From an uncultured Planctomycetaceae bacterium (GTDB lineage Bacteria > Planctomycetota > Planctomycetia > Pirellulales > Pirellulaceae): 12,331 nucleotides of DNA. The DNA lies in assembly GCA_937967665.1 (NCBI GenBank), contig CALBSZ010000019.1:1-12331 (forward strand), in the 5' to 3' direction. A program made the translations under genes and the position numbers. This document shows positions 1-7,502 of the stretch, in pieces; position 1 is the first letter of the stretch; each line of letters opens with the position of its first letter. The notes under the pieces were generated by a model. It did not search any database and had not been told where the DNA came from. It was given only the letters and a program-made list of their open reading frames with translations.

Positions 1-1342
1 CAACCGAAAAAGCTTCGGTAATCTGAAGCGATTCGGCGGCCGGCCAGCCGGCGAACGTGTTCTGTAGCAGCTGTTGCTTCCAGGTGGCGATCTGCGTCTG
101 CAGTTGCTCTTCATTTTCCGGCAGTGGCGGGGCTTTCGCCGCGGAAACGAAAGATTCTTGGATCGTCGTGTTAATTTGCTGGACGGGAAGCTTGTCGAAC
201 ACTTTCAGCTCTTCCGGTTCGAAGCAGGGGCGCGCGGCATGTTCAATCAGGGACGTATCACGCTGCAGGTGCTTGTTGAGCCAGCGAAAAGCGTGGATCC
301 GCAGTTCTTGCGTGTCTTTGTGGGGTCCCGAAGTGATGTGGAGGCCGATCTTGTCCGCGGCGCCGTAGAGTTCATAAATGCGTCTGGATTTCTCGTACAC
401 GCGGGCCACGCCGGACAGGGGAAACAGGCGGTCGCGGTCCGTGTTGCTGATCAGCAGCGGACGGGGCGCGACCAGCGCGGCCAGCATCGGGTAATCCCAT
501 TGATAGGTGTTGAAGAAGTACATGCAATCGCAGTGCCCTTCAACACAGCCGTCGACAACGTGGTTTTGCAGATCCGTAATTCCCGCCACGGGAACCGCAC
601 ACTGAATGCGTTCGTCAATAGCTGCAATAAACCAGCTGTAAGCTCCGCCGCCACTGCGTCCCGTGACGCCCATTCGTGAAGCGTCGACTTGGGGCAGCGA
701 TTGCAGGAAGTCCAGCGCGCGAATGCAGTTCCAGGCCTCGACGCCGGCCGGTGTGTACCCGCGGTTCAACCACCACCACATATTGTAGCGGTAGGTGCCG
801 TGGTGAATCCCTTCGATTTCGCCCAACTGCAACGAGTCGATGGTGAGGCACGCGTATCCAGCTCGGGCAAACCAGCAACCATGATGATGATAGGCCACCT
901 TGTTACCGTAACTCACACCATGCTCCTTCACGGCGCCGTGGCCGCACACGTAGAGAACGGCAGGGCAGGGAGCTTTCGTATTCTTGGGCAAGTACAAGTT
1001 GGCTGTGACATAGAGTCCCGGAAGGGACTGGAAATGTAGTCTCTGCACGGTGAACGCGTCGTGTTCGGTCGTCCCTGTCACGGTGGCTTGCAGATCCGTC
1101 TTCGCGGGTAGCGGAGACAGGCCCAGCATTTCCATGAGCTGTTCGCGATACGCCGCTTGCTGTTGCTTCCATTCCTCCAGCGATGTCACTCCTTCCAGGC
1201 AGCGACTTTGGATCTGCCGCGTCTGATCGCGAAAATATTCCTCGATCATGGTGTCGCCTCGTTGCGCGTTCGCACTGGCCTGGGCAAAGTGCAGCGAGAG
1301 TAGCAGGCAGACGACGATTCGTAAGGACGCGCGCGGACGCAT
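1..1342 (-). CDS. Secreted alpha/beta hydrolase, acetyl-xylan-esterase/dienelactone-hydrolase-like (3' end missing)
   Basis: Reading the minus strand from ATG at 1342 gives an open frame of 447 codons that leaves the window at base 1 without a stop, so the C-terminus is missing. The start follows GGAGA at 1348-1352 with 5-nt spacing; an in-frame ATG at 1354 is an alternative. Residues 1-26 form a signal peptide (MRPR, hydrophobic core, then ASANA before QRG), so export is likely. The core fold is an alpha/beta hydrolase: strand PAVLYVCGHG (about 127-136), nucleophile elbow GRSGG with Ser230, acid in LLISNTDRD (Asp302 or Asp304), and His341 in SGPHKD. In this family these residues form the Ser-Asp-His triad for ester hydrolysis, often of polysaccharide acetyl or acyl groups; the true substrate is unknown. 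After about residue 360 a C-terminal extension begins that I cannot classify. Fold is confident, specificity is not. Confidence 0.85.
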   Translation of the reverse strand, partial: MRPRASLRIVVCLLLSLHFAQASANAQRGDTMIEEYFRDQTRQIQSRCLEGVTSLEEWKQQQAAYREQLMEMLGLSPLPAKTDLQATVTGTTEHDAFTVQRLHFQSLPGLYVTANLYLPKNTKAPCPAVLYVCGHGAVKEHGVSYGNKVAYHHHGCWFARAGYACLTIDSLQLGEIEGIHHGTYRYNMWWWLNRGYTPAGVEAWNCIRALDFLQSLPQVDASRMGVTGRSGGGAYSWFIAAIDERIQCAVPVAGITDLQNHVVDGCVEGHCDCMYFFNTYQWDYPMLAALVAPRPLLISNTDRDRLFPLSGVARVYEKSRRIYELYGAADKIGLHITSGPHKDTQELRIHAFRWLNKHLQRDTSLIEHAARPCFEPEELKVFDKLPVQQINTTIQESFVSAAKAPPLPENEEQLQTQIATWKQQLLQNTFAGWPAAESLQITEAFSV

Positions 1343-1415
1343 GATGCTCTCCATGGTGAAAAGGGAAAACCGAACGCGCGTCATTGTGGCAGATGCCCCG
1401 CGCGGATTCCACTAC

Positions 1416-1444
1416 TTGCTGAGTCGCCGCAGAAGTTTTACGAT
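1416..1444 (+). promoter_or_regulatory. Candidate sigma-70-type promoter for the DUF3127 gene
   Basis: TTGCTG (1416-1421) and TACGAT (1439-1444) are separated by exactly 17 bp, and the second element matches TATAAT at 4 of 6 positions. Transcription would begin near 1451. This would exclude the upstream GTG at 1450 as a start and supports ATG 1489. The -35 match is weak (3 of 6), so this remains a candidate. Confidence 0.35.
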
Positions 1445-1488
1445 AGCGCGTGGAGATTCTTGATAACCACAAACGAGATGGAATTACT

Positions 1489-1869
1489 ATGAGCGAGGCA
1501 AGCGTCCGCGGCGTCATTCACTTTATTGACGAAACCAAGACTTTTGGCCAAAGCGGTTTTCGCAAGCGCGTCGTTGTGCTGGAACAGGACAACGGCCGGT
1601 TCACCAACTACATTCCGGTGGAATTCGTCCAGGACGGCTGCGATACGGTAGATGAGTTGAAGCTGGGCGACGACGTGGAAGTATCCTACCGATTGAACGG
1701 TCGTAAATGGCAGAAGGATGCCAAGAGCGAGGTAAAGTACTTCTTGAACGCCGAGGCGACCAGCTTCAAAGTGCACGGTGGCACGCCGTCCGCGGAAAAC
1801 GCTTCGGCGTCTGCATCCACGCGAGACGAATCCGAGTTCCTGGTCGACGACGACGAAGTGCCGTTCTAG
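1489..1869 (+). CDS. DUF3127 family protein with SSB-like acidic C-terminal tail
   Basis: 126 residues. I recognise the DUF3127 pattern: a compact beta-rich domain at about 5-95, from SVRGVIHFIDETKTFG through KRVVVLEQ, TNYIPVEFV, LGDDVEVSYRLNGR and the KYFLNAEATSF strand. These proteins resemble OB folds; their molecular function is not established. A low-complexity linker rich in Ser, Ala and Glu (about 97-115) leads to a terminus ending VDDDEVPF. This is close to the DDDIPF tip with which bacterial SSB recruits repair and replication proteins. ATG 1489 is preferred over the in-frame GTG at 1450 because the domain begins right after it and the candidate promoter start lies near 1451; the ribosome site (GGA, 1480-1482) is weak. 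The gene is monocistronic and converges on moeA. A single-stranded nucleic acid role is inference from fold and tail. Confidence 0.82.
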   Translation: MSEASVRGVIHFIDETKTFGQSGFRKRVVVLEQDNGRFTNYIPVEFVQDGCDTVDELKLGDDVEVSYRLNGRKWQKDAKSEVKYFLNAEATSFKVHGGTPSAENASASASTRDESEFLVDDDEVPF

Positions 1870-3797
1870 CTGGTTAGAGTAAATCCACAGCCGCGCAGAT
1901 GGTCGCGAACTTCGGGGTCGGCCAGAAGGGTCCGGAACGCGGTGATCGCCGCCGAAGCTTCGCCGCGCCGGACAACTAAACCGTAGCAGTCCTCGGGTAC
2001 CGCTAGGAACCCGCTCTCGTTTTGTTCCGCTACGTTTCGAATCGCTACGCCCCAGTACGCGCGTCCTTTCACAACCGCCGCGGCAACCGCGTTATGGTTC
2101 TTGGACTGAATCGCGTAGCCCTCGGGCCGGCTGCCGGATAACAGCCGGTCGATCAGAATTCGCGTGCCGCTGCCTTGATTGCGATTGACCATCAGGCACT
2201 CCTCCGCGGTTTTCACACGGTCGAGCACCGTGGCCAGGTCGGCAGCGGCAAAGCGTGGGTCGTCCCGGCGGAAGACGATGCCTTGCATTCGCCGGTAACC
2301 TTCGATCAATTCCAGGTTCTCGGTCAAGAACGGAGTGTTGTAGCGTTCCGTAGCGGGATCGTACAAGTGAATGCCGGCCAGGTCACAGGCGTTCTGCTTG
2401 ATCGCTTCCAAACCAGCCGTCGAACCGACAGCCAGGAACTTGGTCTGCAATCCCTGCTGCTGGAGTTTGCCGAGCAGAAAATCGAGTCCGGTGCAGTGAC
2501 TGCCGACGACGGTCAAATCAGCCAGGCGAACATCCTGACTCAACAGACGAACGGTAACGCGTTGGCCGGCGTCCACGATTTCCGTATGCCGGTCGATGGT
2601 CACGAAACCATCGGCCTGGCTGAACGTCGTCACGGAGCCGGACCCCTTTCCCATGGGAAAAGCGCGGTACGAATCCGCTTCCCTCCGTTCACGGCTTTGG
2701 AAAAGCCGGACCAGGTTGTATTCCGTGCGCCCAATGACAGAATTCACTCGCGTGGCCATGGTCGCCGTGACGCTGCCGAGCTCAACGTGGGGACGCCCCG
2801 CGAGTTTGCGAATCACAGGCGCGACAAACTCATGAAACGTAAAGATCGCGGACGTTGGAAATCCGGGCAGGATCACGACCGGCTTGCCATTGGTGGCGGC
2901 CAGGCAAATCGGCTTGCCCGGTTTCAGGGCCACGCCATGTGCCACGATACCCGGATCGGTCAATTGGCTGACCGCTTTGTAGGACAAGTCCCCTTCGCCC
3001 TTACTGGTTCCTCCGGAAAGCAGGACGACATCGGCGGCGGCAATGGCTTTCGACAGGATCCGGCGCAATTGTTCAAGATCGTCGTGAACGATGCCCAATT
3101 CCAGCGGTTCGGCGCCCAGTTCGCGTACCGCGTCCGCGACCACGCGCGCGTTCGAATCGAAAATCAAACCGGGAGACATTTTCTGTCCAGGGGAAATGAT
3201 TTCGTCCCCTGTTGAAATGATCGCGACGCGCGGACGGCGGAGTACCGGCACGCTGTCCAGCCCGATGGCCGCCAGCACTCCCGTTTCACGGCTGGAGAGA
3301 ACGTCGCCGGCACGCAGGATCGTCTCCCCGCAGGCGACATCCGTACCGGCAAACGAGACCCCGAACCCGGGTGTCACCGCGCGGCGCACCAACAATTCCT
3401 TGCCCGTCACGTCGGCGTATTCCACCATCACAATGGCATCCCCGCCGCGGGGCAGCATACCACCCGTCGCGATCCCGGCGGCGGTCCCGGCAACGACCTC
3501 GCAGCGGGGAACGACCGCCGTCGCAATCGACTCGCCTAACAAACGCAACGCAACCGGTTCTTCTTCGTCCGCAGGGAACGTGTCCGCGGCGCGCACCGCG
3601 AAACCGTCGAAGTTTGAGCGATCAAAGGACGGGACATCGACCTGGGCGACGATATCCTCCGACAGCACGCGTCCCAGGCTGGTGGCCAGCGAAACCCGCT
3701 CGGCGTCGAGCGGCGACAGCCGCAAGGCGGCCTGAAAGCGCTTTTCCGCTTGATCGCGGTCAATCACGTCGAGGAATTGCTGTTGCCCTTTTACCAT
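1866..3797 (-). CDS. moeA: Molybdopterin molybdotransferase MoeA fused to a periplasmic-binding-protein-like domain
   Basis: 643 residues from ATG 3797, which follows GGAAA; a longer frame to 3884 would overlap the upstream gene and adds no conserved sequence. Residues about 8-420 are MoeA, which inserts molybdate (or tungstate) into adenylylated molybdopterin in the cytoplasm. Motifs seen: PSFDRSNFDGFAVRAAD (55-72), TGGMLPRGGDAIV (111-123), ISTGDE (194-199), LSGGTSKGEGD (260-270), LKPGKP (291-296) and LPGFPTSA (310-317). Residues about 428-643 are a PBP-like domain (PF12727 type) with MVNRNQGSGTRILID and a C-terminal LLADPEVRDHLRGCGF. It lacks a signal peptide, so it is a cytoplasmic module, perhaps an oxyanion or ligand sensor; that role is inference. 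MoeA of about 400 residues is usual, so the extra length is the fused domain. The gene lies 50 bp downstream of the toroid protein gene and may be co-transcribed with it. Confidence 0.93.
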   Translation of the reverse strand: MVKGQQQFLDVIDRDQAEKRFQAALRLSPLDAERVSLATSLGRVLSEDIVAQVDVPSFDRSNFDGFAVRAADTFPADEEEPVALRLLGESIATAVVPRCEVVAGTAAGIATGGMLPRGGDAIVMVEYADVTGKELLVRRAVTPGFGVSFAGTDVACGETILRAGDVLSSRETGVLAAIGLDSVPVLRRPRVAIISTGDEIISPGQKMSPGLIFDSNARVVADAVRELGAEPLELGIVHDDLEQLRRILSKAIAAADVVLLSGGTSKGEGDLSYKAVSQLTDPGIVAHGVALKPGKPICLAATNGKPVVILPGFPTSAIFTFHEFVAPVIRKLAGRPHVELGSVTATMATRVNSVIGRTEYNLVRLFQSRERREADSYRAFPMGKGSGSVTTFSQADGFVTIDRHTEIVDAGQRVTVRLLSQDVRLADLTVVGSHCTGLDFLLGKLQQQGLQTKFLAVGSTAGLEAIKQNACDLAGIHLYDPATERYNTPFLTENLELIEGYRRMQGIVFRRDDPRFAAADLATVLDRVKTAEECLMVNRNQGSGTRILIDRLLSGSRPEGYAIQSKNHNAVAAAVVKGRAYWGVAIRNVAEQNESGFLAVPEDCYGLVVRRGEASAAITAFRTLLADPEVRDHLRGCGFTLTS

Positions 3798-3847
3798 TGG
3801 TTTCCAGTCCGATGCGGGGTTTCCGTGAAGCTGACAGCTGCCGCGAC

Positions 3848-4849
3848 CTACGGCAATGTCAGTAGCAAGGCCAGCGCGGCCCAACTGCTGGCGGCGACGG
3901 AAATGAATTGGTTTTCATCATGCGGGAAGCCGCTTTCGTAATACTCCTGGAAACCGTCGGCCCGCGTAACGACATGCCACGATCCGTCGTCCAGTTGCGA
4001 ATCCACGAGATAACGCGTCGCTTGTTGGGTGGCGGACGCGGTGGCGGAAACACTTTGAGTTTCCAGCAGCACTGCCAGTACGGTTGCCGTGGCGTAGGCA
4101 TCGGCCGCCATCTCCGGCTTCTGAGACCAGCCGCCGCTGGCGCGTTGGGCGTCCAGCAGGGCGGCGACTTTGCCGTCCACGGCTTCCTGGCCCGCGCCGA
4201 CGTGGTGGAGCAGACGCAGCTGAAACACCTGATCTTCCGTATCACTGGCCGCAGCCGACTCGACCCATTTGGCAACCGCCTCCGTTCGCGCCGCAATGCG
4301 GTCATGCTGGTCCTGGTTTCCAAAAACGCTCACCCCGCGCAATGCCACATAAGACGTCATGAAATCGCTACCCGAGGTCGGTGGACGCTTGCTCGGCTGG
4401 GACCAGTGGTCCGACTTGCTTTGATATGTCAATAGAAACTCGACAACCGCAGAAGTCACTTCGTTAGGCGATTGACCTCCGGCATGCAAGGCCCATAGCG
4501 CGTAGCCGGCTGTGACCACCTTGCCGCCTTGCCCCTTGCCGTTCAGGTAGTTGTTCTTCCCACGCTCCAAGTGATCGTAGGTGTGCTGGACTTGGCGCGT
4601 GAAGTTTTTTTCGTCGACCACGAAGTTTCGCTTTCGCGCCTCAGCCAGAGCCAGGATCGGAAGCGCTTGATTATGACAGGTGAAGCAGGTGCGATGATCG
4701 GCCGAACCTGCGCTGGCCTTTTCGAGCAGCGGAATAGCCCTCGAGATCGCCTCGCGGACGAATGTTTCGTGTTCGGACTCCTCCGCGCCGACTATCAGCG
4801 GGGTTGCCAGAACGAGGATTGTGTTCAGACAGAAAATACGCGTCAGCAT
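3848..4849 (-). CDS. Secreted prenyltransferase/squalene-oxidase-repeat (alpha-toroid) protein with CxxCH
   Basis: 333 residues from ATG 4849; the open frame extends upstream to 4969, but the start is placed here because residues 1-22 form a clean signal peptide (MLTRIF, hydrophobic stretch, VGA before EES). Residues 55-59 read CFTCH, a CxxCH motif of the kind that binds covalent haem c. The rest consists of alpha-hairpin repeats of the terpenoid cyclase/prenyltransferase toroid superfamily: TAGYALWALHAGG (113-125), GGWSQKPEMAADAYATATVLAVL (from 239), DDGSWHVVTRADGF (287-300) and a C-terminal FISVAASSWAALALLL. The acid motif DxDD of squalene-hopene cyclases is not seen, so a cyclase activity is not supported. 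Related secreted proteins in planctomycetes and acidobacteria carry the same CxxCH-NQ block next to the toroid. Export would place it in the periplasm, where haem attachment could occur. Function unknown; fold fairly sure. Confidence 0.85.
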   Translation of the reverse strand: MLTRIFCLNTILVLATPLIVGAEESEHETFVREAISRAIPLLEKASAGSADHRTCFTCHNQALPILALAEARKRNFVVDEKNFTRQVQHTYDHLERGKNNYLNGKGQGGKVVTAGYALWALHAGGQSPNEVTSAVVEFLLTYQSKSDHWSQPSKRPPTSGSDFMTSYVALRGVSVFGNQDQHDRIAARTEAVAKWVESAAASDTEDQVFQLRLLHHVGAGQEAVDGKVAALLDAQRASGGWSQKPEMAADAYATATVLAVLLETQSVSATASATQQATRYLVDSQLDDGSWHVVTRADGFQEYYESGFPHDENQFISVAASSWAALALLLTLP

Positions 4850-5046
4850 GGCTTGCCACCCACCGATTGTTGGCCAACGTTCGCCGTAAAAACAATCACA
4901 CCTCGCGAGACACTGGCGTGGGGATTGGACATGGACTCTATTCTGGTCGAAGGGACGCCGCAAAATCAATGACGCCTTTCACAATGCGGAAGACGATCCT
5001 CTGTCGAGAATATATGAGAGTGTCCCGTTTAACCTCTAACCTACAA

Positions 5047-5076
5047 CTAGCCGCAGGCGCCGGCGCCTGCGGCTAG
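5047..5076. repeat. 30-bp perfect palindrome (REP-like)
   Basis: The half-site CTAGCCGCAGGCGCC (5047-5061) is followed directly by its exact reverse complement (5062-5076). It is nested inside a wider inverted repeat, GTTTAACC (5027-5034) with GGTTAAAC (5078-5085). It lies in the gap downstream of the glycosyltransferase gene and upstream of the toroid gene. Such GC-rich intergenic palindromes resemble REP elements; no transposase is adjacent. Confidence 0.8.
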
Positions 5077-5140
5077 GGGTTAAACAGCTCTCAGGCACGC
5101 AAGGCGCCGGCGGCTAGGGGTTAAACAGCTCACAGGCACG
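5069..5140. repeat. Two-copy 31-bp direct repeat
   Basis: The unit at 5069-5099 (begins GCGGCTAGGGGTTAAACAGC) recurs at 5110-5140 with 30 of 31 positions the same, a period of 41 bp. The first copy includes the right flank of the 30-bp palindrome. The second copy is preceded by GGCGCCG but lacks the full palindrome, as if one half-element had been duplicated or decayed. Confidence 0.8.
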
Positions 5141-5152
5141 TACGGGCGCTGC

Positions 5153-5179
5153 CCAGCGAAGTGTGTACGTCTTCGCTGG
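5153..5179 (-). terminator. Stem-loop directly after the glycosyltransferase stop
   Basis: CCAGCGAAG (5153-5161) pairs perfectly with CTTCGCTGG (5171-5179) around a 9-nt loop, one base after the stop codon of the gene at 5181-6125. No U-run follows on the minus-strand transcript, so it may be a 3' stabilising hairpin or a weak terminator rather than a classical intrinsic one. Confidence 0.45.
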
Positions 5180-5180
5180 T

Positions 5181-6125
5181 TCAGGCCGCCCGACGTGACG
5201 GAGTGGTGGAATCCGCGGAATCCGGCAGGGGAATGATTGCCTTCTGCGTCGCATGGGCGTCGAGCATCGCGTGGTGCTGGCGATACGAACGCAGCTCGCA
5301 GGAAGCGATCAAACGTCCGGCGAGCGCCGGAAGACTGCCGGGCAGGAACCTCAGGAAGGTCAGCAAGACACTAAACACATGCAGCAGCATCGACTTCGTC
5401 AGTCCAGCCGCCTGGATGTGCCTCCAGAACAGCCGCTGCGCGTTTCGACCACGCGTGAAGCTGTCGATACGCGTGTGCGCTTCGTCGCCGCCGACCACGA
5501 CGCAGTCCGGTTCCAAGGCGGCAGCGTAGCCGACGGTTTGCAGCGAGCGGGCCAGATCGACATCCGCGAATTCGGTGCCGACCGAGGTGTCGAAACCTTG
5601 CAGCGCCAGCAGCAGGTCGCGGCGGTAGAAGCCGGCCGTCAGGGACGGGCCGTCGATCCGGGTGCGTCGCAGGCGTCGATTTTGCTTTACTGTTGGTGCT
5701 CGCTTGCGACCCGCGTGAGCGACCCGCCGCGTACCGCCAGCGCCGTAGCAGACGCCCGCCGAAACAATGCGCCGACCACCTTCCTGGACGATGAGCGGAG
5801 CGACCGCGGCGATACTGGAATCCGCAAATCTCTCCATGGCGGCGGCTGCCCAGCCTTCAGTCACTTCCGCGCCACACTGCAAGACGTGGACAATCCTGCC
5901 GTTCGCCATGTCGACCCCGCGGTTCAGTAGCTGCGCGATCTCGGCATCGGCCGGCAACTGCGAAAACGTGACTTCATCCGCAAGTCGATACGGATCGTCG
6001 TACGGACCGGGGTGAGGTACAATGATTTCGCAATTGGCGGGACGATTCTCGAGCACCGAGAGGAGAGTACGCTCAAAGGCCTCGGAACCGCCCGTTAGCG
6101 GAATGATTACAGATAGGTCAATCAC
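5181..6125 (-). CDS. Glycosyltransferase family 2-like protein
   Basis: 314 residues. The frame begins with GTG at 6125, preceded by GGATGG about 7 nt upstream; the protein opens at once with the GT-A strand IDLSVIIPLTGGSEAFERTLLSVLENRP, so no N-terminal sequence seems missing. GT2 enzymes transfer a sugar from a nucleotide-sugar donor, usually in envelope or exopolysaccharide synthesis. Seen here: NRGVDMANGRIVHVLQ (68-83), then CGAEV where the metal-binding DxD normally sits; an acceptor-side region DGPSLTAGFYRRDLLLALQGFD (158-179); and EFADVDLARSLQTVGY (185-200), matching the acidic helix motif of the family. A hydrophobic helix at about 246-275 could contact the membrane. The missing DxD leaves catalysis uncertain. 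The gene stands alone between pepT and a repeat-bearing gap. Acceptor and donor unknown. Confidence 0.78.
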   Translation of the reverse strand: MIDLSVIIPLTGGSEAFERTLLSVLENRPANCEIIVPHPGPYDDPYRLADEVTFSQLPADAEIAQLLNRGVDMANGRIVHVLQCGAEVTEGWAAAAMERFADSSIAAVAPLIVQEGGRRIVSAGVCYGAGGTRRVAHAGRKRAPTVKQNRRLRRTRIDGPSLTAGFYRRDLLLALQGFDTSVGTEFADVDLARSLQTVGYAAALEPDCVVVGGDEAHTRIDSFTRGRNAQRLFWRHIQAAGLTKSMLLHVFSVLLTFLRFLPGSLPALAGRLIASCELRSYRQHHAMLDAHATQKAIIPLPDSADSTTPSRRAA

Positions 6126-6202
6126 GAGTTGCCATCCGTGGCGTCTTGCATCGGGTGTACATGATGGGTTGGTCTTCCCTTATTTTCGACACAACAGGCG
6201 GT

Positions 6203-6216
6203 TTCGGTTGACCGAA
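6203..6216. promoter_or_regulatory. Dyad in the region upstream of the glycosyltransferase gene
   Basis: TTCGGT-TG-ACCGAA is a perfect 6-bp inverted repeat with a 2-bp centre, about 80 bp before the GTG start in the 147-bp gap between pepT and the glycosyltransferase gene. The centre is too short for an RNA hairpin, so a protein-binding site is the more natural reading. No regulator can be assigned. Confidence 0.3.
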
Positions 6217-6272
6217 TCATGCTCGCAGGCCGTTTTTGTGTTCCGCAGGCGCTCCAAAATCGGCGTTATCCG

Positions 6273-7502
6273 CTATTCGGCCCAGATTTGGGCGATCTGG
6301 ACGACAATTTCGCAGGCTTGAGACATCTCCTCCAAGCAGGCCCATTCGAGGGGGGAATGGGGATTATGCTGCCCCGAGGAGAGATTGGGAGTCGGGAGCC
6401 CGCGTTCGGTCAGCTGGGATCCGTCGGTGCCTCCGCGAATGATGCTCAGGCGAGGCGTTCTACCCAGCCGTTCATGCGCTTGCTTGGCGAAATCGACCGC
6501 GCGCGGCTCGCGAGGTAGCCCATCGGCCATATTGCGGTAATGTTTTTGGATGTCGACGACAACCCGCGCCCCCGTCACGGAAGCCTCGGCCTCATGGGCG
6601 ATCTCCCGCAGCTGGTCGGCCTGTTTCGTCAGTGCCTCGGTTTCAAAGTCACGCAGGATGATCTGCAACTGGACCTCGGCCACCCCTCCTTCAATTTGAT
6701 AAGGGTGCAGGAACCCATCGCGGCCCGCGGTTCGTTCCGGCGACATTTCACGGGGCAAGCGTGAAATGAATTCTCCAGCCGCTCGAATCGCGTTGACCAT
6801 GCGATCCTTGGCGATCGACGGGTGAATGTTGATGCCGTAGAAAGTAACGAGCGCACGGTCGGCGGAGAAGGTTTCGACGTCAATGTCATTCGCGCCGCCG
6901 CCGTCGAGTGTGTAAGCCGCGGCGGCGCCGAGTTTCGCGAAGTCGACATGGTCCACACCGCGGCCGATTTCTTCGTCGCAGGTGAACAGCAGGCGAATCG
7001 GCCCGTGTTTGATTTCGGGATGTTCGACGAGATACGCCGCCGACTCGACGATAATGGCGATGCCTGCCTTGTCGTCAGCGCCGAGCAACGTCGTGCCATC
7101 CGTTGTGATTAGCGTGCATCCGCGCAGCTGATCGAGCTCCAGGTTCTCCGCGACGCGAATGACTTTCGTCTGGTCGGCGGGCAGAACAATGTCTCCTCCC
7201 TGGTAGTCCGCAACGACCTGCGGATTCACACTCTTTCCCGTCGTTTCCGGCGACGTATCCAGGTGGGCATTGAGGGCGATCGTGGGGACTTCATGCGTCA
7301 CGTTGCCGGGAACGGTGGCCCAGACCAGGCCGTGTTCGTCCTGGTGCACGTCGTCGAGCCCCAATGCGCTGAGTTCCTCGACCAACAGCCGCCCCAACTC
7401 CCACTGCCCGGAGGAACTCGGATAAGTCGTGGCGTCGTCATCGGCGGTCGTGTGTACTTTGACGTAGCGCAAAAAGCGTTCGAGCAGGCGTTGCTGGTTC
7501 AT
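6273..7502 (-). CDS. pepT: Peptidase T (tripeptide aminopeptidase)
   Basis: 409 residues, the usual length for PepT, from ATG 7502 with GAAGGGA about 6 nt upstream. PepT is a cytoplasmic M20B di-zinc peptidase that removes the N-terminal residue from tripeptides. The metal and catalytic motifs are all present: NAHLDTS (His80, Asp82), LLGADDKAG (Asp143), FTCDEEIGRG (Glu177/Glu178), YTLDGGG (Asp200) and SGQHNPHSPLEW (His382). The dimerisation-lid block NIHPSIAKDRMVNA is at 225-238, where PepT normally reads G-x-x-HPG-x-AK; here the Gly after Pro is Ser. IRGGTDGSQLTERGLPTPNL (355-374) is also diagnostic. The gene is divergent from the exonuclease gene, with 92 bp between the two starts. Confidence 0.95.
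   Translation of the reverse strand: MNQQRLLERFLRYVKVHTTADDDATTYPSSSGQWELGRLLVEELSALGLDDVHQDEHGLVWATVPGNVTHEVPTIALNAHLDTSPETTGKSVNPQVVADYQGGDIVLPADQTKVIRVAENLELDQLRGCTLITTDGTTLLGADDKAGIAIIVESAAYLVEHPEIKHGPIRLLFTCDEEIGRGVDHVDFAKLGAAAAYTLDGGGANDIDVETFSADRALVTFYGINIHPSIAKDRMVNAIRAAGEFISRLPREMSPERTAGRDGFLHPYQIEGGVAEVQLQIILRDFETEALTKQADQLREIAHEAEASVTGARVVVDIQKHYRNMADGLPREPRAVDFAKQAHERLGRTPRLSIIRGGTDGSQLTERGLPTPNLSSGQHNPHSPLEWACLEEMSQACEIVVQIAQIWAE

Noticed and set aside
903..1517. 204-codon minus-strand frame overlapping the hydrolase start
   Set aside because: It is in another frame of the secreted hydrolase gene, has an Arg/Ser-rich implausible composition, and the true frame shows a signal peptide and a Ser-Asp-His triad.
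2175..3215. 346-codon plus-strand frame
   Set aside because: It lies wholly antisense to moeA, whose motifs are unmistakable, and shows no family resemblance.
5069..5140. Possible CRISPR array from direct repeats
   Set aside because: Only two units with a 10-bp gap between them, overlapping a palindrome, and no cas genes; this is a REP-like repeat, not an array.
5253..5930. 225-codon plus-strand frame
   Set aside because: It is antisense to the GT2-like gene; composition and lack of domains mark it as a shadow frame.
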